Below are positions 38,301 to 44,459 of a stretch of DNA of 64,000 nucleotides, piece by piece (the stretch's first letter is position 1; each line of letters begins with the position of its first letter). A program made the position numbers and the translations under genes. Under the pieces are notes generated by a model. That model searched no databases, was not told where the DNA came from, and was given only the letters and a program-made list of their open reading frames with translations. Source of the DNA: Thereva unica (taxonomy: Eukaryota > Arthropoda > Insecta > Diptera > Therevidae); NCBI GenBank assembly GCA_949987705.1, contig OX465285.1, positions 91,955,975-92,019,974 of the forward strand. Direction: 5' to 3'.

Positions 38301-41300
38301 AGAAGCAAGGCCCAACTATAAATGAGTGGCTAAACAAACAAAAGGTGTAGCCTCGGAAGGTAGGTGATAAAAAATATTTAAAAGATTGAGGTAAATGACA
38401 AGAGTTATAAGTGATAAGGGTTATAATGATAAAAACTTTATACATACGATGAAAATCAGGGGAGCTTACTCAAAAAAAACGCAAAACTGTGAATACGGTC
38501 CGCCCCAGCGAAAGGAAGTTCTCGCAAAGCAATATAAAAAGCAGGGATGAAGAGGAAAAGGTAGCCTCTGTTGAAGAATTAGAGCCGCTCCCACTCTACT
38601 CTACTGTGGGTCAGCAACACTGTCAAGAGTAGGCAGGTGAGACGACAGAACGGTTACAACTAAACGAGGTCGGATGGAACTTGAAAATATAACACCACCA
38701 GGCAACCAACGATCTGACTAATTGGATATTGCTACCAGACCCTACCGAAATAGAAAAATGAATACAAAAAGTGAAAAGAAATAGTTAAGAGCTAAGGTAC
38801 TGCAGCAAGCACCTTCGCCCGCGCAGGTCCTCTCTGGCCCAGAGTGTAAAAAGGAACAAGAAGGCCGTGCGTGGTCTGGCAGCTCCAATTCAAACAAAGA
38901 CTCAAACCTTGGCCCCAGACGACTAAAGAAAAACAAGGAGGCGTACCACTGCCAGGGAAGCTACCTAAGCGGATTAAGGCACCCTAGATACAAATCGCAG
39001 TTTGCTTGTAGTCTACCTTTTAATATTAAGTCTCCTGAAATAAAAATAAAGGGTTAAGATAAATTTTTAATGATCTTATAAGTAAGGGCAAAGTACTATA
39101 TATAGCTCTTACATACTTAACCTAAACCTTCACATATTTTCTTAAAAAAATACTAACAACCTTTCAAAAAAACTCATTTAATAAAAAACGAACATCATTT
39201 TTAAGGCATCAATTCTTTTAAAATTTTTCTTTCAGCTTTTACCTTGGATGAAGTTCCTGGAAATTTGCTTTAAAACAAAAAAAAACATTTACTTTAGTTC
39301 CTCCTTAATACCAAAAAACTCTTCTCATAACTAATTCCTGGCGTTTTTTAAAAAAAGCTAAATGAGACAAAAAATCTTCTAAAAAATCACAAAAATTCGA
39401 AAAATAAATCAAAAACAGGTCTTACATTGTTTTTTCTATCTATAAAATACTTTTAACACCGGAATGTGCACCCAAAAATTCTAATAAACAATTTTTAAAC
39501 AAATTGTAGTCTACTAATTTCAATTTATATATTCATCTAACCAAAATATAGTAAATTTAAATATAATATTAAATATTAGTAATAACAAAAATAAATGTAA
39601 AGAACTAGTGAATGTCCTTAAATGTCCATACTGCGTAAACGTTGTAGGTAACCCCAAATAATAACCGCTGATATTCGTTTCATAACGCATTTTATAATAT
39701 TTTATTTTTCAATTTCAATATTATATTCAGTAAACAAGAAAAAAATATATTTTCTTCATTTTAGCATCAAATTTAAATTATTTATTTTTTTTATAATTTA
39801 CATTTTTTATTTCATAAATTATTTTTTACTAGTTACTCCGGGAATCGTGCGCGGCACAGGAGCAGTTGTCCAAATGTCGCTGTCGTTAATTTCTTAAAAC
39901 AAAAATCAAAAAAATTTAAATAAATAAATATTAAACACAATTTTCAAAAAAAAAACAAAAAATAATCGTATTCAGCGCTGTCCGAAAGCAGATTCTATTA
40001 AAACCAAAAAAAAAATTATTTTGTTGAAATACTTTTCTATTGTGCAACTGCATTTGTATATTTGTTATTTTGTAAGTAAACATGCATGTGTTGGTTTTGA
40101 TCTTGGTTTTCTCTTATTTTGCAAAATTTTTGTTTAAACAAATGCGCTGCTTTCAAAACTATTAGCTGAAAAAAAGGAGTTTTATTAGCTCAAAGCTTTT
40201 TTTTATTTGGAGAAATTGTTTTTACTACAATATAAACATAAATACAATATTAAAGGATGGTCCTTGTTTTCTATTTCAAAAATATACCAAAGTTTTCACA
40301 TATTTCTCCAAAGAGTGAGAAACATTTTCTTAATATGTATAGTCCTCAAAAACTAACCAGGGTATCTACAAAATTATAATAGTTCTTCTTGATATTAGAT
40401 GGCACTACTATTCTTTAGGAGTCGGACCTTTTGAAGGAAATTCTTCCCTTAGAATATAAAACTACAGGAAGAACCCTCGGCAAATTTTAGCATAGTGTGT
40501 GACGTGTGAGTGCTCACGCTTTGGTAGCTGTATGTTCACTACAAGCGGAAAAGCGAGCGGAAGATGGAGTCGTCTAAAATAAAACTTTGCGCCTACAAAT
40601 GAACTTTTTACACGCCGTCACTCCGAATTCTAAGCAGCTGATCACCTTTCACGGCACTTTGGGTTAGTTAATGTAAACAAAATCTGAAAATTCGACAGTC
40701 AACAGACCCAATTTGACAGTTGACTGACCCCACATTTCAATACGCTCACGTACACGGATTTTATATGCGAGGGCCTTTCCTGTAGTTTTATATTCTAAGA
40801 TTCTTCAGTCGTCTGGTTCTTCCGCTTTTTTACTCCAATTTGCAATTATCACTTTCCAGATACATTCTATTTTTCTTCTTTCTTTAAAAGAGCGTGTTTG
40901 GACCTTTTTTATTTGGTCTACTGTGGCAATCAGTCATTCAAAACTTCGAGGGTAAGGCTTGTTATATAGCTTGAAATCTCCCTAGGAGAAGTGAAACCGA
41001 AGTGGCGGAGACTCGCTCTCCTCCTCGCTATGGTCTCACAATCGCCTAGAGCTAGTGCAGCTACAATCAACTACAAGCCCCATTCTGATTAAATATGAGC
41101 AGTGGAATATCTTCGCTGAATGACGAATATGCTTCTCTAAAGCCTTCTCCATGGTTTTGAGGGTAAAAGAAGGGAAGCTGATCGATAGGATTTTGCTTCG
41201 TTGTAAGATCTTCTCCCCGCTTTAGAAATTAAGACTGTTCTAGCATCTCCCCAGCACCTCGATATATATGGGTCAACGCAAAGCAACCCCGAAATAGTGG

Positions 41301-43407
41301 CAGCAGGATTCCTATAGGATCTCTTAAAAGCCCTTTTTGAAGGTGAGCCGGGAGGATTTGGCATTTTCAAGTTGACTTGAAGGGCTTGATTTTGCCAATG
41401 TTTGCCAGGCCTTTTTCCTATTTTAGGATTGAGCGGTGGGCAGAAACTACCTCCCAAACCGTGTTAGGCTTTAATGCCATTCCAGAGAAATGTAGTGCTC
41501 ATTAATCGTCTTCTTCTTTGATCCGTTAGGACCCCGCAGGGCTCACCTCACGATTCGTTTCCATTCTTGACAATTTTCGACAACGCTTCGAGCCTCGATA
41601 ACTGATAATCGTTGATTCTTTCAGTAGTTTTCGATTTTCTTTAGCCAAGATTTCTTCGGTGCCGATCGCTGGATTCTCCAGCCTGCAGATGCCTTTGTTC
41701 TACATCGATAACATACGGTTTTGCGAACGTCGTGAATTTGTTGGATAATGCCATTTGATACTCTCGCCCGATGGTCGGGTCCCGTAGGTATGTCCAATTC
41801 TTCTTGGCTGGTGGGGGCGCCATTTTCTTCGCTCTTTGTAATCGCAGTTCAAGGTATCGTATTCCGGGTCGGTTGAAGCTGATCGTGAAATTCGCCCTTG
41901 TTCGCGCCCCGGCTGACCTCGGTTAGAAGTCTTGTGCAGGTTCCAGCTACCCAAACCCTTAGTTTTCTATTTTTTTTTTTCAAGAGTTCATTGTTCCACC
42001 ACTCTACCCCGTTGCTGTTTCGCTCGCTGTTTTTACGATCCCTGGGAGGATATTTGCTGAAACGAGGTCAAGGTCGGCCCCAGTAATAGGTTTATTACCT
42101 ATGTGACTGACTTCTGTGCAATTAGCCTCCCAATTAGTCATCCGAGGAACCCTGACTTCTTCAGAAGTTATTGCAGAAGCTCTCAAGTCAAACCATATAT
42201 AATATATTACAACTTTGATACATAGTCTTCTTGGTCGTTCTGCACATCTCTTGCTCTGAGGTATTCCATTTTAAATACAGACTACAATAGGTGGAAAAAA
42301 CCGCTTTGACTTCACTACATCAAATATCCGAACTAAGGACCCGAATGCTATCACGGGTCTTATTCTGATGGTGTTTCCAATAGATGGCTTTTATGTTTGT
42401 TTGTTGACCTTTACCGAAATAGTGGCCAAAAGTTGTAAATGTTAAAGAACTACCCCGTCGCGTTCGTAAAGACTATTTCACTTTAGCCAATCAAAGCAGC
42501 AGACCAATTACTCTGTATTTCATAGGCCAAATTTTGGATATGCAAAAAGAGTTCGCTCCATGTTCATTATGTTCACTACTTTAGACAATCCATCGATCGA
42601 TATTTCAATGTCATCAATTTTGTTTCAACGTTTTGTCCTTTCTTTCATATAAAACGCTGTAAAAAATTAATCAATTTTAATGTTTATTATAAAATGATTT
42701 CATTTGCAACAAATAACCAATTTTTGTGGTGAAATCTAAACGCATGATAAAATAAAACTTAACCTTAGAGAGAGCTTTAACAACTAATTGTTTCATTGAT
42801 TGTACTATGTAAATTTGTATGTTTGCATGTATATACTATAAAAAATTGATCCATAACAAATAGAATGTTAGTGTATAGTATTTATATAGTGTTTTATAGC
42901 TTTGAGTTTTATAACTAACAAACAAAAATTAAATCAAAAAAATTCACATTATCTCTAAAAAAAACTATTCTTTCTATTTTCACAGGTGCATCTTATCATC
43001 ATAATCGTAGTAGACAAACATCAGGTAGACACGATCGTGATCGTGAACGCGATCGTGAAAGGGAACGTATGGAACGTTTAGAAAGAGAACGAGACAGGGA
43101 TCGTGAACGTGATAGGGAAAGAGAACGGGAAAGGGATAGATTGCATGCTCGTGATCGTGATTTAATGCATTATGATTTAAATAGTGATGATCTACTAGAT
43201 GAACGTAATTATGGTGCTGATTATACAACACGAGCTCATATATCAACGCATCGTCGTGACGATATTGATTTAATGCATGATCGTGACGGACGTTATCCAC
43301 CATCATCTAGCCAAGGACCACCACCGCCATCAAGTAGACGTGATCGTGATGAATATAGTCCACATCGAGGCGGTGGAAGCAGTAGGAGAGTACTTAATGC
43401 CATGTAG
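9314..43407 (+). CDS. Ca-beta: Voltage-gated calcium channel beta subunit (spliced gene, whole span)
   Basis: This is the cytoplasmic auxiliary subunit that binds the I-II loop of CaV alpha-1 and promotes its surface expression and gating. Exons that join in frame are 9314-9415 or 18484-18609 (alternative first), then 27317-27433, 27506-27727, 29776-29893, 33958-34457, 34517-34684, 36500-36617 and 42986-43407. All introns are GT-AG with matching phases. The reading with the first start is 588 residues: N-terminal region 1-79, SH3 about 80-147, HOOK about 148-224, GK-like domain about 230-415, Pro-rich and then Arg/Asp-rich tail to 588. The order SH3-HOOK-GK is diagnostic of the CACNB family (a MAGUK-type core). 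Long introns carry many transposon remnants. The gene name follows the Drosophila orthologue and the assignment is secure. Exact isoforms need RNA evidence. Confidence 0.95.
9790..10715 (+). mobile_element. Decayed LINE reverse-transcriptase fragment (jockey-like)
   Basis: At 9846-10160 the frame reads [20 protein letters not shown], then [28 protein letters not shown] and HCFAADKN. These are the successive RT blocks of an insect non-LTR element, with the catalytic FADD altered to FAAD. The frame breaks at 10166 and continues as a thumb-like remnant with a [20 protein letters not shown] segment. A related copy lies at 23400-23850 on the other strand. It is inactive and sits in the first intron of exon 1a transcripts. 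Confidence 0.8.
10725..10990 (-). pseudogene. Ty3/gypsy pol C-terminal remnant
   Basis: On the - strand the segments [23 protein letters not shown] and KLQRN appear in order (about 10935 to 10790). This is the integrase C-terminal signature of Ty3/gypsy elements (FxEGDxVWLYNPRRxKGxSPKLQ). The frame is broken by a stop and by frameshifts. No LTR was recognised. It is an old fragment. Confidence 0.6.
11292..11535. repeat. Tandem duplication, about 125-bp unit, two copies
   Basis: Unit 1 starts at 11292 (TATAAGTTTTGATCATAAAT) and unit 2 at 11417 (TATAAGTTCTGATCATAAAT). Both carry CGTTATTTGCT, AGATACCGATTTTCAT and GGCCATTTTGAAT. Each contains an imperfect hairpin around CCGATTTTCAT...AATCGG. The copies have diverged by roughly 15%. 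The following 100 bp (11540-11660) look like a further part of the same dispersed repeat. Confidence 0.75.
11862..12086. mobile_element. Candidate short TIR element with internal 18-bp minisatellite
   Basis: CAGTAA at the left end and TTACTG at the right are inverted, each bordered by TA (11860-11861 and 12087-12088), as for Tc1/mariner or pogo-type elements. Only 6-8 terminal bases match, so the call is tentative. Inside, TTTCTCAAG (11969-11977) and CTTGAGAA are inverted around an 18-bp minisatellite. Confidence 0.35.
11991..12054. repeat. 18-bp minisatellite
   Basis: The unit GTGACTGCGTTGTGACTT repeats perfectly at 11991, 12009 and 12027, with a partial fourth copy at 12045 and a degenerate copy just upstream. 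Confidence 0.95.
13610..13735. repeat. C-rich pyrimidine tract
   Basis: A run of CCCC-rich, CA-containing sequence including a stretch of about ten Cs near 13687. The Pro-rich open frames across it are composition artefacts. Confidence 0.7.
14400..15560 (+). mobile_element. Decayed LINE C-terminal region (R1/I-like)
   Basis: Near 15245-15330 the + strand reads [20 protein letters not shown] with CPPL, a degraded form of the CRSCxxEEETxxHxLCxCPAL zinc-knuckle end typical of insect R1/I-group elements. The block 14656-14760 resembles 26140-26280 (shared GAAGAAAAnGGGCAA, CGGTTCTCG and GGTCAAGCA). Frames are heavily broken. The class assignment is approximate. Confidence 0.45.
16440..18483 (+). 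promoter_or_regulatory. Probable promoter and 5'UTR region of first exon 1b
   Basis: Contains poly(C) near 16449-16460, a GC-rich patch with short CpG motifs (16530-16745) and then a long A/T-rich stretch without gene-like frames up to the exon 1b start codon. An in-frame stop at 18436-18438 limits exon 1b upstream. The region is a plausible second promoter with an AT-rich leader. No core promoter element could be fixed with confidence. Confidence 0.3.
18484..18609 (+). CDS. Ca-beta: Calcium channel beta, alternative first coding exon 1b
   Basis: Encodes 42 residues beginning [20 protein letters not shown] and ending YNKLFTQ, followed by donor GTTAGT at 18610. The phase is 0, the same as exon 1a, so either exon can join the shared exon at 27317. 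Codon use and GC content stand out from the AT-rich flanks. The upstream in-frame stop at 18436 makes ATG 18484 the start. The product with this exon is 596 residues. Confidence 0.88.
19130..19640 (-). other. GC-richer repeat-like island, unclassified
   Basis: Two stop-broken open stretches lie on the - strand within a block of higher GC content. The composition resembles nearby LINE debris, but no catalytic or zinc-knuckle motif was recognised. Probably a decayed mobile element. Confidence 0.3.
20264..22992 (-). mobile_element. 5'-truncated non-LTR retrotransposon (jockey/CR1-like) with (AAAT)n tail
   Basis: The element runs right to left. Its coding strand enters within the endonuclease domain at about 22990, continues through one ORF to 20408 and ends in an (AAAT)n tail at 20264-20314. 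The heptamer AAATTTA occurs at 22993-22999 and at 20262-20268, a possible short target duplication, although the tail makes this ambiguous. Loss of the 5' end with a simple-sequence 3' tail is the normal outcome of target-primed reverse transcription. The intact ORF indicates a recent insertion. It lies between exon 1b and the shared exon of the calcium channel gene, antisense to it. Confidence 0.9.
20408..22987 (-). CDS. LINE ORF2: partial endonuclease plus reverse transcriptase
   Basis: The open frame is about 850 codons. The N-terminal part keeps the endonuclease core from [12 protein letters not shown] through [15 protein letters not shown] and HHSAW. The first part of the domain is missing and the frame meets a stop at 22997-22999, so no genuine start codon is present. 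RT blocks follow: [59 protein letters not shown] and the catalytic FYADD. A thumb and C-terminal region end with [11 protein letters not shown]. There is no RNase H. All RT catalytic residues look intact, but an element missing part of its endonuclease and its promoter should not move by itself. The clade is judged only from RT motifs. Confidence 0.88.
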   Translation of the reverse strand, partial: HVFVRIKLGKKNILIGTFYIPPLSDESKYDDLLHILDEVNDSLCSDDDIFVLGDFNRPNLLFIPDEEGNLLPINAINAIDIKLIDSFYGNDLCQIIRQPNSSGKWLDLIFTNSYEEVIILPASDEENLFTNSTHHSAWVVELRATISDNVTSYNNSIVYDFKNANFNSIGFELSLVDWEYRLSSNDLDEVVSSFYTIIFNIIDKYVPKIRKRNKLSEPWLDSNMRSLRNQRNKLYNMIRKNIHVTAEVKLEYARLASEFSLRSREAYKTYLNTIGENIIYDPKKFFDFVNIKRKTSGYPLTMTTGSIHSSCPKEICNMFADRFSEVFCPNSTAHTDFTSTEMPALLSNLSLTTQDIMIGLNSLDNNKGHGPDTLPPSFLKYCSKQMLLPLQIIFNKSLSIGVFPSLWKKSYLTPIHKAGDKHLVDNYRGIAILSSIPKLFEKLVFDKIAPVIDPLLNEQQHGFRKGRSTTSNLMILTSELLCGMENGHQIDAVYTDFSKAFDRVDHHILITKLSKFGISGAALKWIRSYLDGRTQVVRFQGFLSNEIDVTSGVPQGSHLGPLLFNIFISDLSDELKDIPHLFYADDLKIYNIIRSQSDVLFFQSKLNALQDWCTTNKLHLNIAKCHSITFSRKKNIQRWQYYLNDKVLDHVDQIRDLGVVLDNKLNFNLHYDNITARANKLLGFIKRRAKEFGNVWVTKTLFCSLVRPILEYACPIWDPIFQVSSNRIESIQKKFLLFALRHLHDPRDYLSLPPYTNRLKALYLLPMSCRRKLLISCLTLDVLNSNLKVQFLSDRIKFNDDVRQTRHMKLLKEYSHRTEYAKNEPVNRCCVVFNTYKSCFSPSISKQSFKRKLISLLSS
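23400..23850 (-). mobile_element. Decayed LINE reverse-transcriptase fragment (jockey-like)
   Basis: The - strand gives [20 protein letters not shown] at about 23670-23610, then [14 protein letters not shown] with the FADD catalytic motif kept, and upstream a shifted [16 protein letters not shown] block. The motif order matches the copy at 9790-10715. Frameshifts separate the blocks. It sits immediately beyond the 5' end of the intact LINE but belongs to a different family. Confidence 0.75.
25560..27180 (-). mobile_element. Decayed R1/I-like LINE (RT thumb and RNase H region)
   Basis: The - strand at about 27090-27060 reads ITYVAVRWG, a thumb motif of the ITYAAVVWW type. At about 26690-26640 it reads [12 protein letters not shown], an RNase H motif of the SDSQAALKAL type. 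Between and beyond them the frame is full of stops. The block 26140-26280 resembles 14656-14760. The left boundary is uncertain. Confidence 0.5.
27317..27433 (+). CDS. Ca-beta: Calcium channel beta, first shared exon
   Basis: Encodes 39 residues: [20 protein letters not shown], then [19 protein letters not shown]. Acceptor TTTTAG at 27311-27316, donor GTAAAT at 27434, both phase 0. The LDEE...LRREKERQA...LDKAR segment is the strongly conserved pre-SH3 region of CACNB proteins. Confidence 0.95.
27506..27727 (+). CDS. Ca-beta: Calcium channel beta, SH3-domain exon
   Basis: Encodes 74 residues beginning [16 protein letters not shown] and ending KLEHIRMQ. It holds most of the SH3 fold, including [20 protein letters not shown] and [13 protein letters not shown]. 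The tandem Trp and the FIPSP turn are family hallmarks. Acceptor TTTTAG at 27500-27505, donor GTATAT at 27728, phase 0 to 0. The intron separating it from the previous exon is only 72 bp. Confidence 0.97.
28228..28381. mobile_element. 154-bp MITE flanked by CAG
   Basis: Left end GGGTCAATTCACGCAATTCG. The reverse complement of the right end is GAGCCAATTCACGCAGTTCG. The inverted repeat continues for about 55 bp at roughly 85% identity, through CGTCGACTGAA. Bordered by CAG at 28225-28227 and 28382-28384. It carries no coding capacity. It is a candidate PIF/Harbinger-like non-autonomous element. Confidence 0.8.
28500..29530 (+). mobile_element. Decayed R1-like LINE (endonuclease-RT linker region)
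   Basis: The + strand encodes a linker with [40 protein letters not shown] and [20 protein letters not shown], matching the WWNDxLxxxRxxVRRLFNRA...YNKELRRSKR...CExI pattern of insect R1-like elements. Frames shift at about 28920-29020 and later parts are scrambled. The same region of a related copy lies at 41090-42190 on the other strand. It is located in the intron after the SH3 exon. Confidence 0.7.
29776..29893 (+). CDS. Ca-beta: Calcium channel beta, HOOK exon
   Basis: Encodes [20 protein letters not shown] and then a Gly/Ser/Pro-rich run ending STPPTP plus one base. Acceptor TTTTCAG at 29769-29775, donor GTATGA at 29894, ends in phase 1. It corresponds to the variable, flexible HOOK between the SH3 and GK domains, often alternatively spliced in CACNB genes. 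I saw no obvious alternative HOOK exon in the next 4-kb intron. Confidence 0.93.
29950..30960. other. Extremely AT-rich intron segment
   Basis: About 1 kb dominated by poly(A), poly(T) and AT repeats. Open frames here, including one of 100 codons at 30274-30576, are Lys/Ile/Phe-rich composition artefacts. Confidence 0.7.
31788..31943. mobile_element. 156-bp hAT-type MITE with perfect 8-bp target duplication
   Basis: Both ends carry TAGTGATGAGCAAA in inverted orientation (14 bp perfect), matching the TAGxGATG... ends common in insect hAT elements. The direct repeat CATGGAGC flanks it at 31780-31787 and 31944-31951. The interior is built of CTTGTTCTTG-like repeats, including an inverted pair that could fold into a long hairpin. 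It has no coding capacity. Confidence 0.92.
32478..32770 (-). mobile_element. RTE-like LINE 3' end with (AAGT)n tail
   Basis: The - strand encodes [20 protein letters not shown], then [20 protein letters not shown] and a stop after PMRD, the typical C-terminus of insect RTE-like ORFs. A short (AAGT)n run follows at 32484-32502 as the 3' tail. Copies of the same DNA segment (TTGTTGCGGCCT.TG.TAATAG) lie at about 44476-44510 and 60876-60910. Confidence 0.75.
33958..34457 (+). CDS. Ca-beta: Calcium channel beta, main GK-domain exon
   Basis: A 500-bp exon, acceptor ATATTAG at 33951-33957, donor GTGAGT at 34458. It starts in phase 1 (completing a Gly codon) and ends in phase 0. It covers the end of HOOK ([10 protein letters not shown]) and most of the GK-like domain: [58 protein letters not shown] and [14 protein letters not shown]. 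In this family the GK fold lacks kinase activity and its groove binds the alpha-1 interaction domain helix. The sequence is highly conserved with no damage. Confidence 0.98.
34517..34684 (+). CDS. Ca-beta: Calcium channel beta, C-terminal GK exon
   Basis: Encodes 56 residues beginning [20 protein letters not shown] and ending [13 protein letters not shown], the last helices of the GK-like domain. Acceptor TTTTAG at 34511-34516 and donor GTAAAT at 34685, phase 0 to 0. The intron before it is just 59 bp. Confidence 0.97.
34750..35630 (+). pseudogene. Ty3/gypsy pol remnant (RNase H end and integrase)
   Basis: At 34771-34900 the + strand reads [20 protein letters not shown] and [14 protein letters not shown], the end of a Ty3/gypsy RNase H. 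At 35120-35235 it reads [20 protein letters not shown] and [10 protein letters not shown], the integrase core. Frameshifts follow at about 35260-35400, where a remnant of the TTDQ...LGTHRI integrase region is seen. Neither LTRs nor an envelope gene was recognised. The element is broken in several places and lies in the intron after the GK domain, in the same orientation as the host gene. Confidence 0.8.
35640..36335 (-). mobile_element. RTE-like LINE endonuclease fragment
   Basis: Reading right to left, the - strand gives [13 protein letters not shown] at about 36260, [20 protein letters not shown] at about 36150-36100, VDVRTMCG, and [14 protein letters not shown] at about 36015-35975. These are the GDxNAK and SDHxLV catalytic motifs of apurinic-type LINE endonucleases in their usual order. 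The left edge has (AAGT)-like sequence at 35638-35652, similar to the tail at 32484-32502, so the reverse transcriptase may have been deleted internally. Confidence 0.7.
36500..36617 (+). CDS. Ca-beta: Calcium channel beta, Pro-rich exon after GK
   Basis: Starts with [20 protein letters not shown], matching the conserved AYWKATHPP junction that closes the GK region in CACNB proteins, and continues into a Pro/Ser-rich stretch ending MGPTPP plus one base. Acceptor TTTTTAG at 36493-36499, donor GTAACT at 36618, phase 0 to 1. The phase-1 end is the branch point for the candidate cassette and alternative terminal exons downstream. Confidence 0.96.
36774..36821 (+). CDS. Ca-beta: Candidate 48-bp cassette exon of calcium channel beta
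   Basis: Flanked by an AG acceptor (36772-36773) and donor GTAAAA at 36822. It is phase 1 in and phase 1 out, so it can be included or skipped without changing frame. Inclusion would add [16 protein letters not shown], whose Arg/Asp-rich composition matches the terminal exon it would precede. It stands out as a GC-richer island in a very AT-rich intron. The polypyrimidine tract is weak. Coding potential is inferred only from phase, splice sites and composition. Confidence 0.6.
37290..37640 (+). mobile_element. Decayed LINE C-terminal fragment (RTE-like)
   Basis: The + strand carries [17 protein letters not shown], then [20 protein letters not shown] and a [10 protein letters not shown] segment. 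This matches the SEVWTL...RRxL...ADIVKVIKxNRLRWxGHVxRM...RGRPxxRW end of insect LINE ORFs. It is interrupted by deletions and a frameshift. Confidence 0.65.
37713..37821. mobile_element. 109-bp foldback MITE flanked by CTG
   Basis: The ends are GGGTGGTAGCACGTAAGTTG and its reverse complement. The inverted repeat extends about 39 bp with one mismatch, leaving a short loop, so nearly the whole element is one hairpin. CTG occurs immediately outside both ends (37710-37712 and 37822-37824). Confidence 0.9.
38060..39180. other. Intronic DNA, unclassified GC-richer block
   Basis: The block 38480-38960 has higher GC content than its surroundings, which suggests a decayed insertion. I recognise no conserved motif on either strand. 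The rest is ordinary AT-rich intron. Confidence 0.3.
39236..39273 (+). CDS. Ca-beta: Candidate alternative terminal exon A of calcium channel beta
   Basis: Preceded by a convincing acceptor with a polypyrimidine tract (AATTTTTCTTTCAG, ending 39235). In phase 1, as needed after the exon at 36500-36617, it encodes [12 protein letters not shown] and a stop at 39271-39273, giving a 460-residue short isoform. The peptide is too short for homology. A chance acceptor followed by a short open frame is a real alternative. Confidence 0.3.
39833..39897 (+). CDS. Ca-beta: Candidate alternative terminal exon B of calcium channel beta
   Basis: Acceptor TTTTTTACTAG ends at 39832. In phase 1 it encodes [20 protein letters not shown] plus Ser and a stop at 39895-39897, giving a 469-residue isoform. 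About 55 bp of GC-rich sequence stand out sharply against several hundred bases of nearly pure AT on both sides, suggesting selection. It would replace the Arg/Asp-rich tail. Confidence 0.42.
40448..40799. mobile_element. 352-bp TIR element with near-perfect 8-bp target duplication
   Basis: Left end CTTAGAATATAAAACTACAG (23 bp perfectly inverted at the right end), with similarity continuing through a CCCTCG block. Flanks ATTCTTCC (40440-40447) and ATTCTTCA (40800-40807) agree at 7 of 8 positions, as for hAT or P-type elements. No coding capacity was seen. Confidence 0.8.
41090..42190 (-). mobile_element. Decayed R1-like LINE (endonuclease-RT linker to start of RT)
   Basis: From right to left the - strand gives [14 protein letters not shown] at about 42140, a WWNNEL motif at about 42000-41983, a basic linker, and then [20 protein letters not shown] with KSYRSASL at about 41250-41180, the opening block of the RT domain. 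Several stops and frameshifts interrupt it. It belongs to the same family, or a near relative, as the + strand copy at 28500-29530. Confidence 0.65.
42986..43407 (+). CDS. Ca-beta: Calcium channel beta, Arg/Asp-rich C-terminal exon
   Basis: Acceptor TTTTCACAG ends at 42985. Phase 1 completes a Gly codon and the exon reads [20 protein letters not shown] before a long RERERD/DRDRER run and a Ser/Pro-rich end ([16 protein letters not shown]). The stop is TAG 43405-43407. The low-complexity Arg/Asp/Glu tail is known in insect beta subunits and probably disordered. Codon-like, protein-like sequence continues beyond the stop in shifted frames (see findings), so the real C-terminus may be at 43515. 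Confidence 0.9.
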
Positions 43408-43900
43408 GAATCGTGGATATAGGGGTGGGATCAGTTCGATTATAGTCTTGATAGTGATCATGATATTAATGATAGAAATTATAGCAGAGGTGGCAATGTT
43501 GACAAATTTTATTAAGGAGAATGATTTAAAAAAAAAATTTAAAAAATTAAATTTTTACTTTAAAATAAAATATACACATAGGGTGGCCCTTAGATAAATT
43601 TAGGTAATTTTTTCAAAGTTAAAGTTATACTCCTAATCCTGTTCCAAATCAACAACAAAAATCAAGTTGCGCAACGCTTCAGCTCAATCGGACAACTGCT
43701 AGGTGAGCCCCATCCGACTTGAAGTTATATCATAATATACGCTAATAATTAATTTCGTTTAAAAGCCACATAGTCTTCCATATTTAATGCAGAATGTACT
43801 TCTTCAGTTTTTTTTCCTTCCTCTTCTTCACCTTGTGTGCTTCCAGCATAATTTGAGCCATATTTGCCCTAAACGCTGAGACATAACACTCCAGTGAATC
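43408..43900 (+). other. Start of calcium channel beta 3'UTR or C-terminal extension
   Basis: Up to 43515 the sequence looks coding. After that it becomes AT-rich with AATAAA-like motifs (for example AAAATAAAATATA near 43562-43575), compatible with polyadenylation of a short mRNA form. Confidence 0.45.
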
Positions 43901-44234
43901 TGCTTCTCGTTAACCCCTGAGGTCATCAAACAGTAAAACCCCGATACAGAAATGTTCGTCTTTATTTTTGTAATGTTTGTGGGTTTCATGCGTTATCTCC
44001 ATCTGCGTCCCCAGATTGGCCGTATTGCAGTAGTCTTGCCTGATTTTAGCTTAGATCGATATAAGGTGTCTGGGTACACACTAGGGCCATAGGTTGTCTG
44101 AATTTCTCGTACAGAAGATCCATCGTTCTATGCGCTGTGTAGCATGTAGCGCCGTTTTTTTGGTACCACATGTAGTCGAAATCTATATATTCCAATTAAG
44201 ACGACAAACAAATTGCTTTATATCGACCTGTACC

Positions 44235-44440
44235 CAGGGCTTGAGTATATATAGTCACGACACCACAAGTCGTTTGAGTTGGAGAAAGCGACCTTTCAGT
44301 CGAATCACGACTTTCAGTACAGGGGCATAAATTCAACTTCAAGGCTCTTGTGGTGGTGAAAGACGTAATTCGACAGAAAGTTCACTTTCTTCAACTCAAA
44401 AGACTTGTCACGAAACACGACTCGACTTTCAGAACAGGGG
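44235..44440. repeat. Two inverted copies of a small foldback repeat (family A)
   Basis: A + oriented copy ends in CGACTTTCAGTACAGGGG (about 44250-44331) and a second copy, in the opposite orientation in its core, ends in CGACTCGACTTTCAGAACAG (about 44355-44440). Both share the GTTGRAGAAAG.GA core with the copies at 53280-53352 and 53719-53795. Confidence 0.65.
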
Positions 44441-44459
44441 CCTCTATTTTACGTGACAG

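Noticed and set aside
43277..43597. 106-codon frame overlapping the C-terminal exon
   Set aside because: Mostly a shifted reading of the Arg/Asp-rich exon. Only the short RNRGYRG piece is relevant and is covered as a finding.
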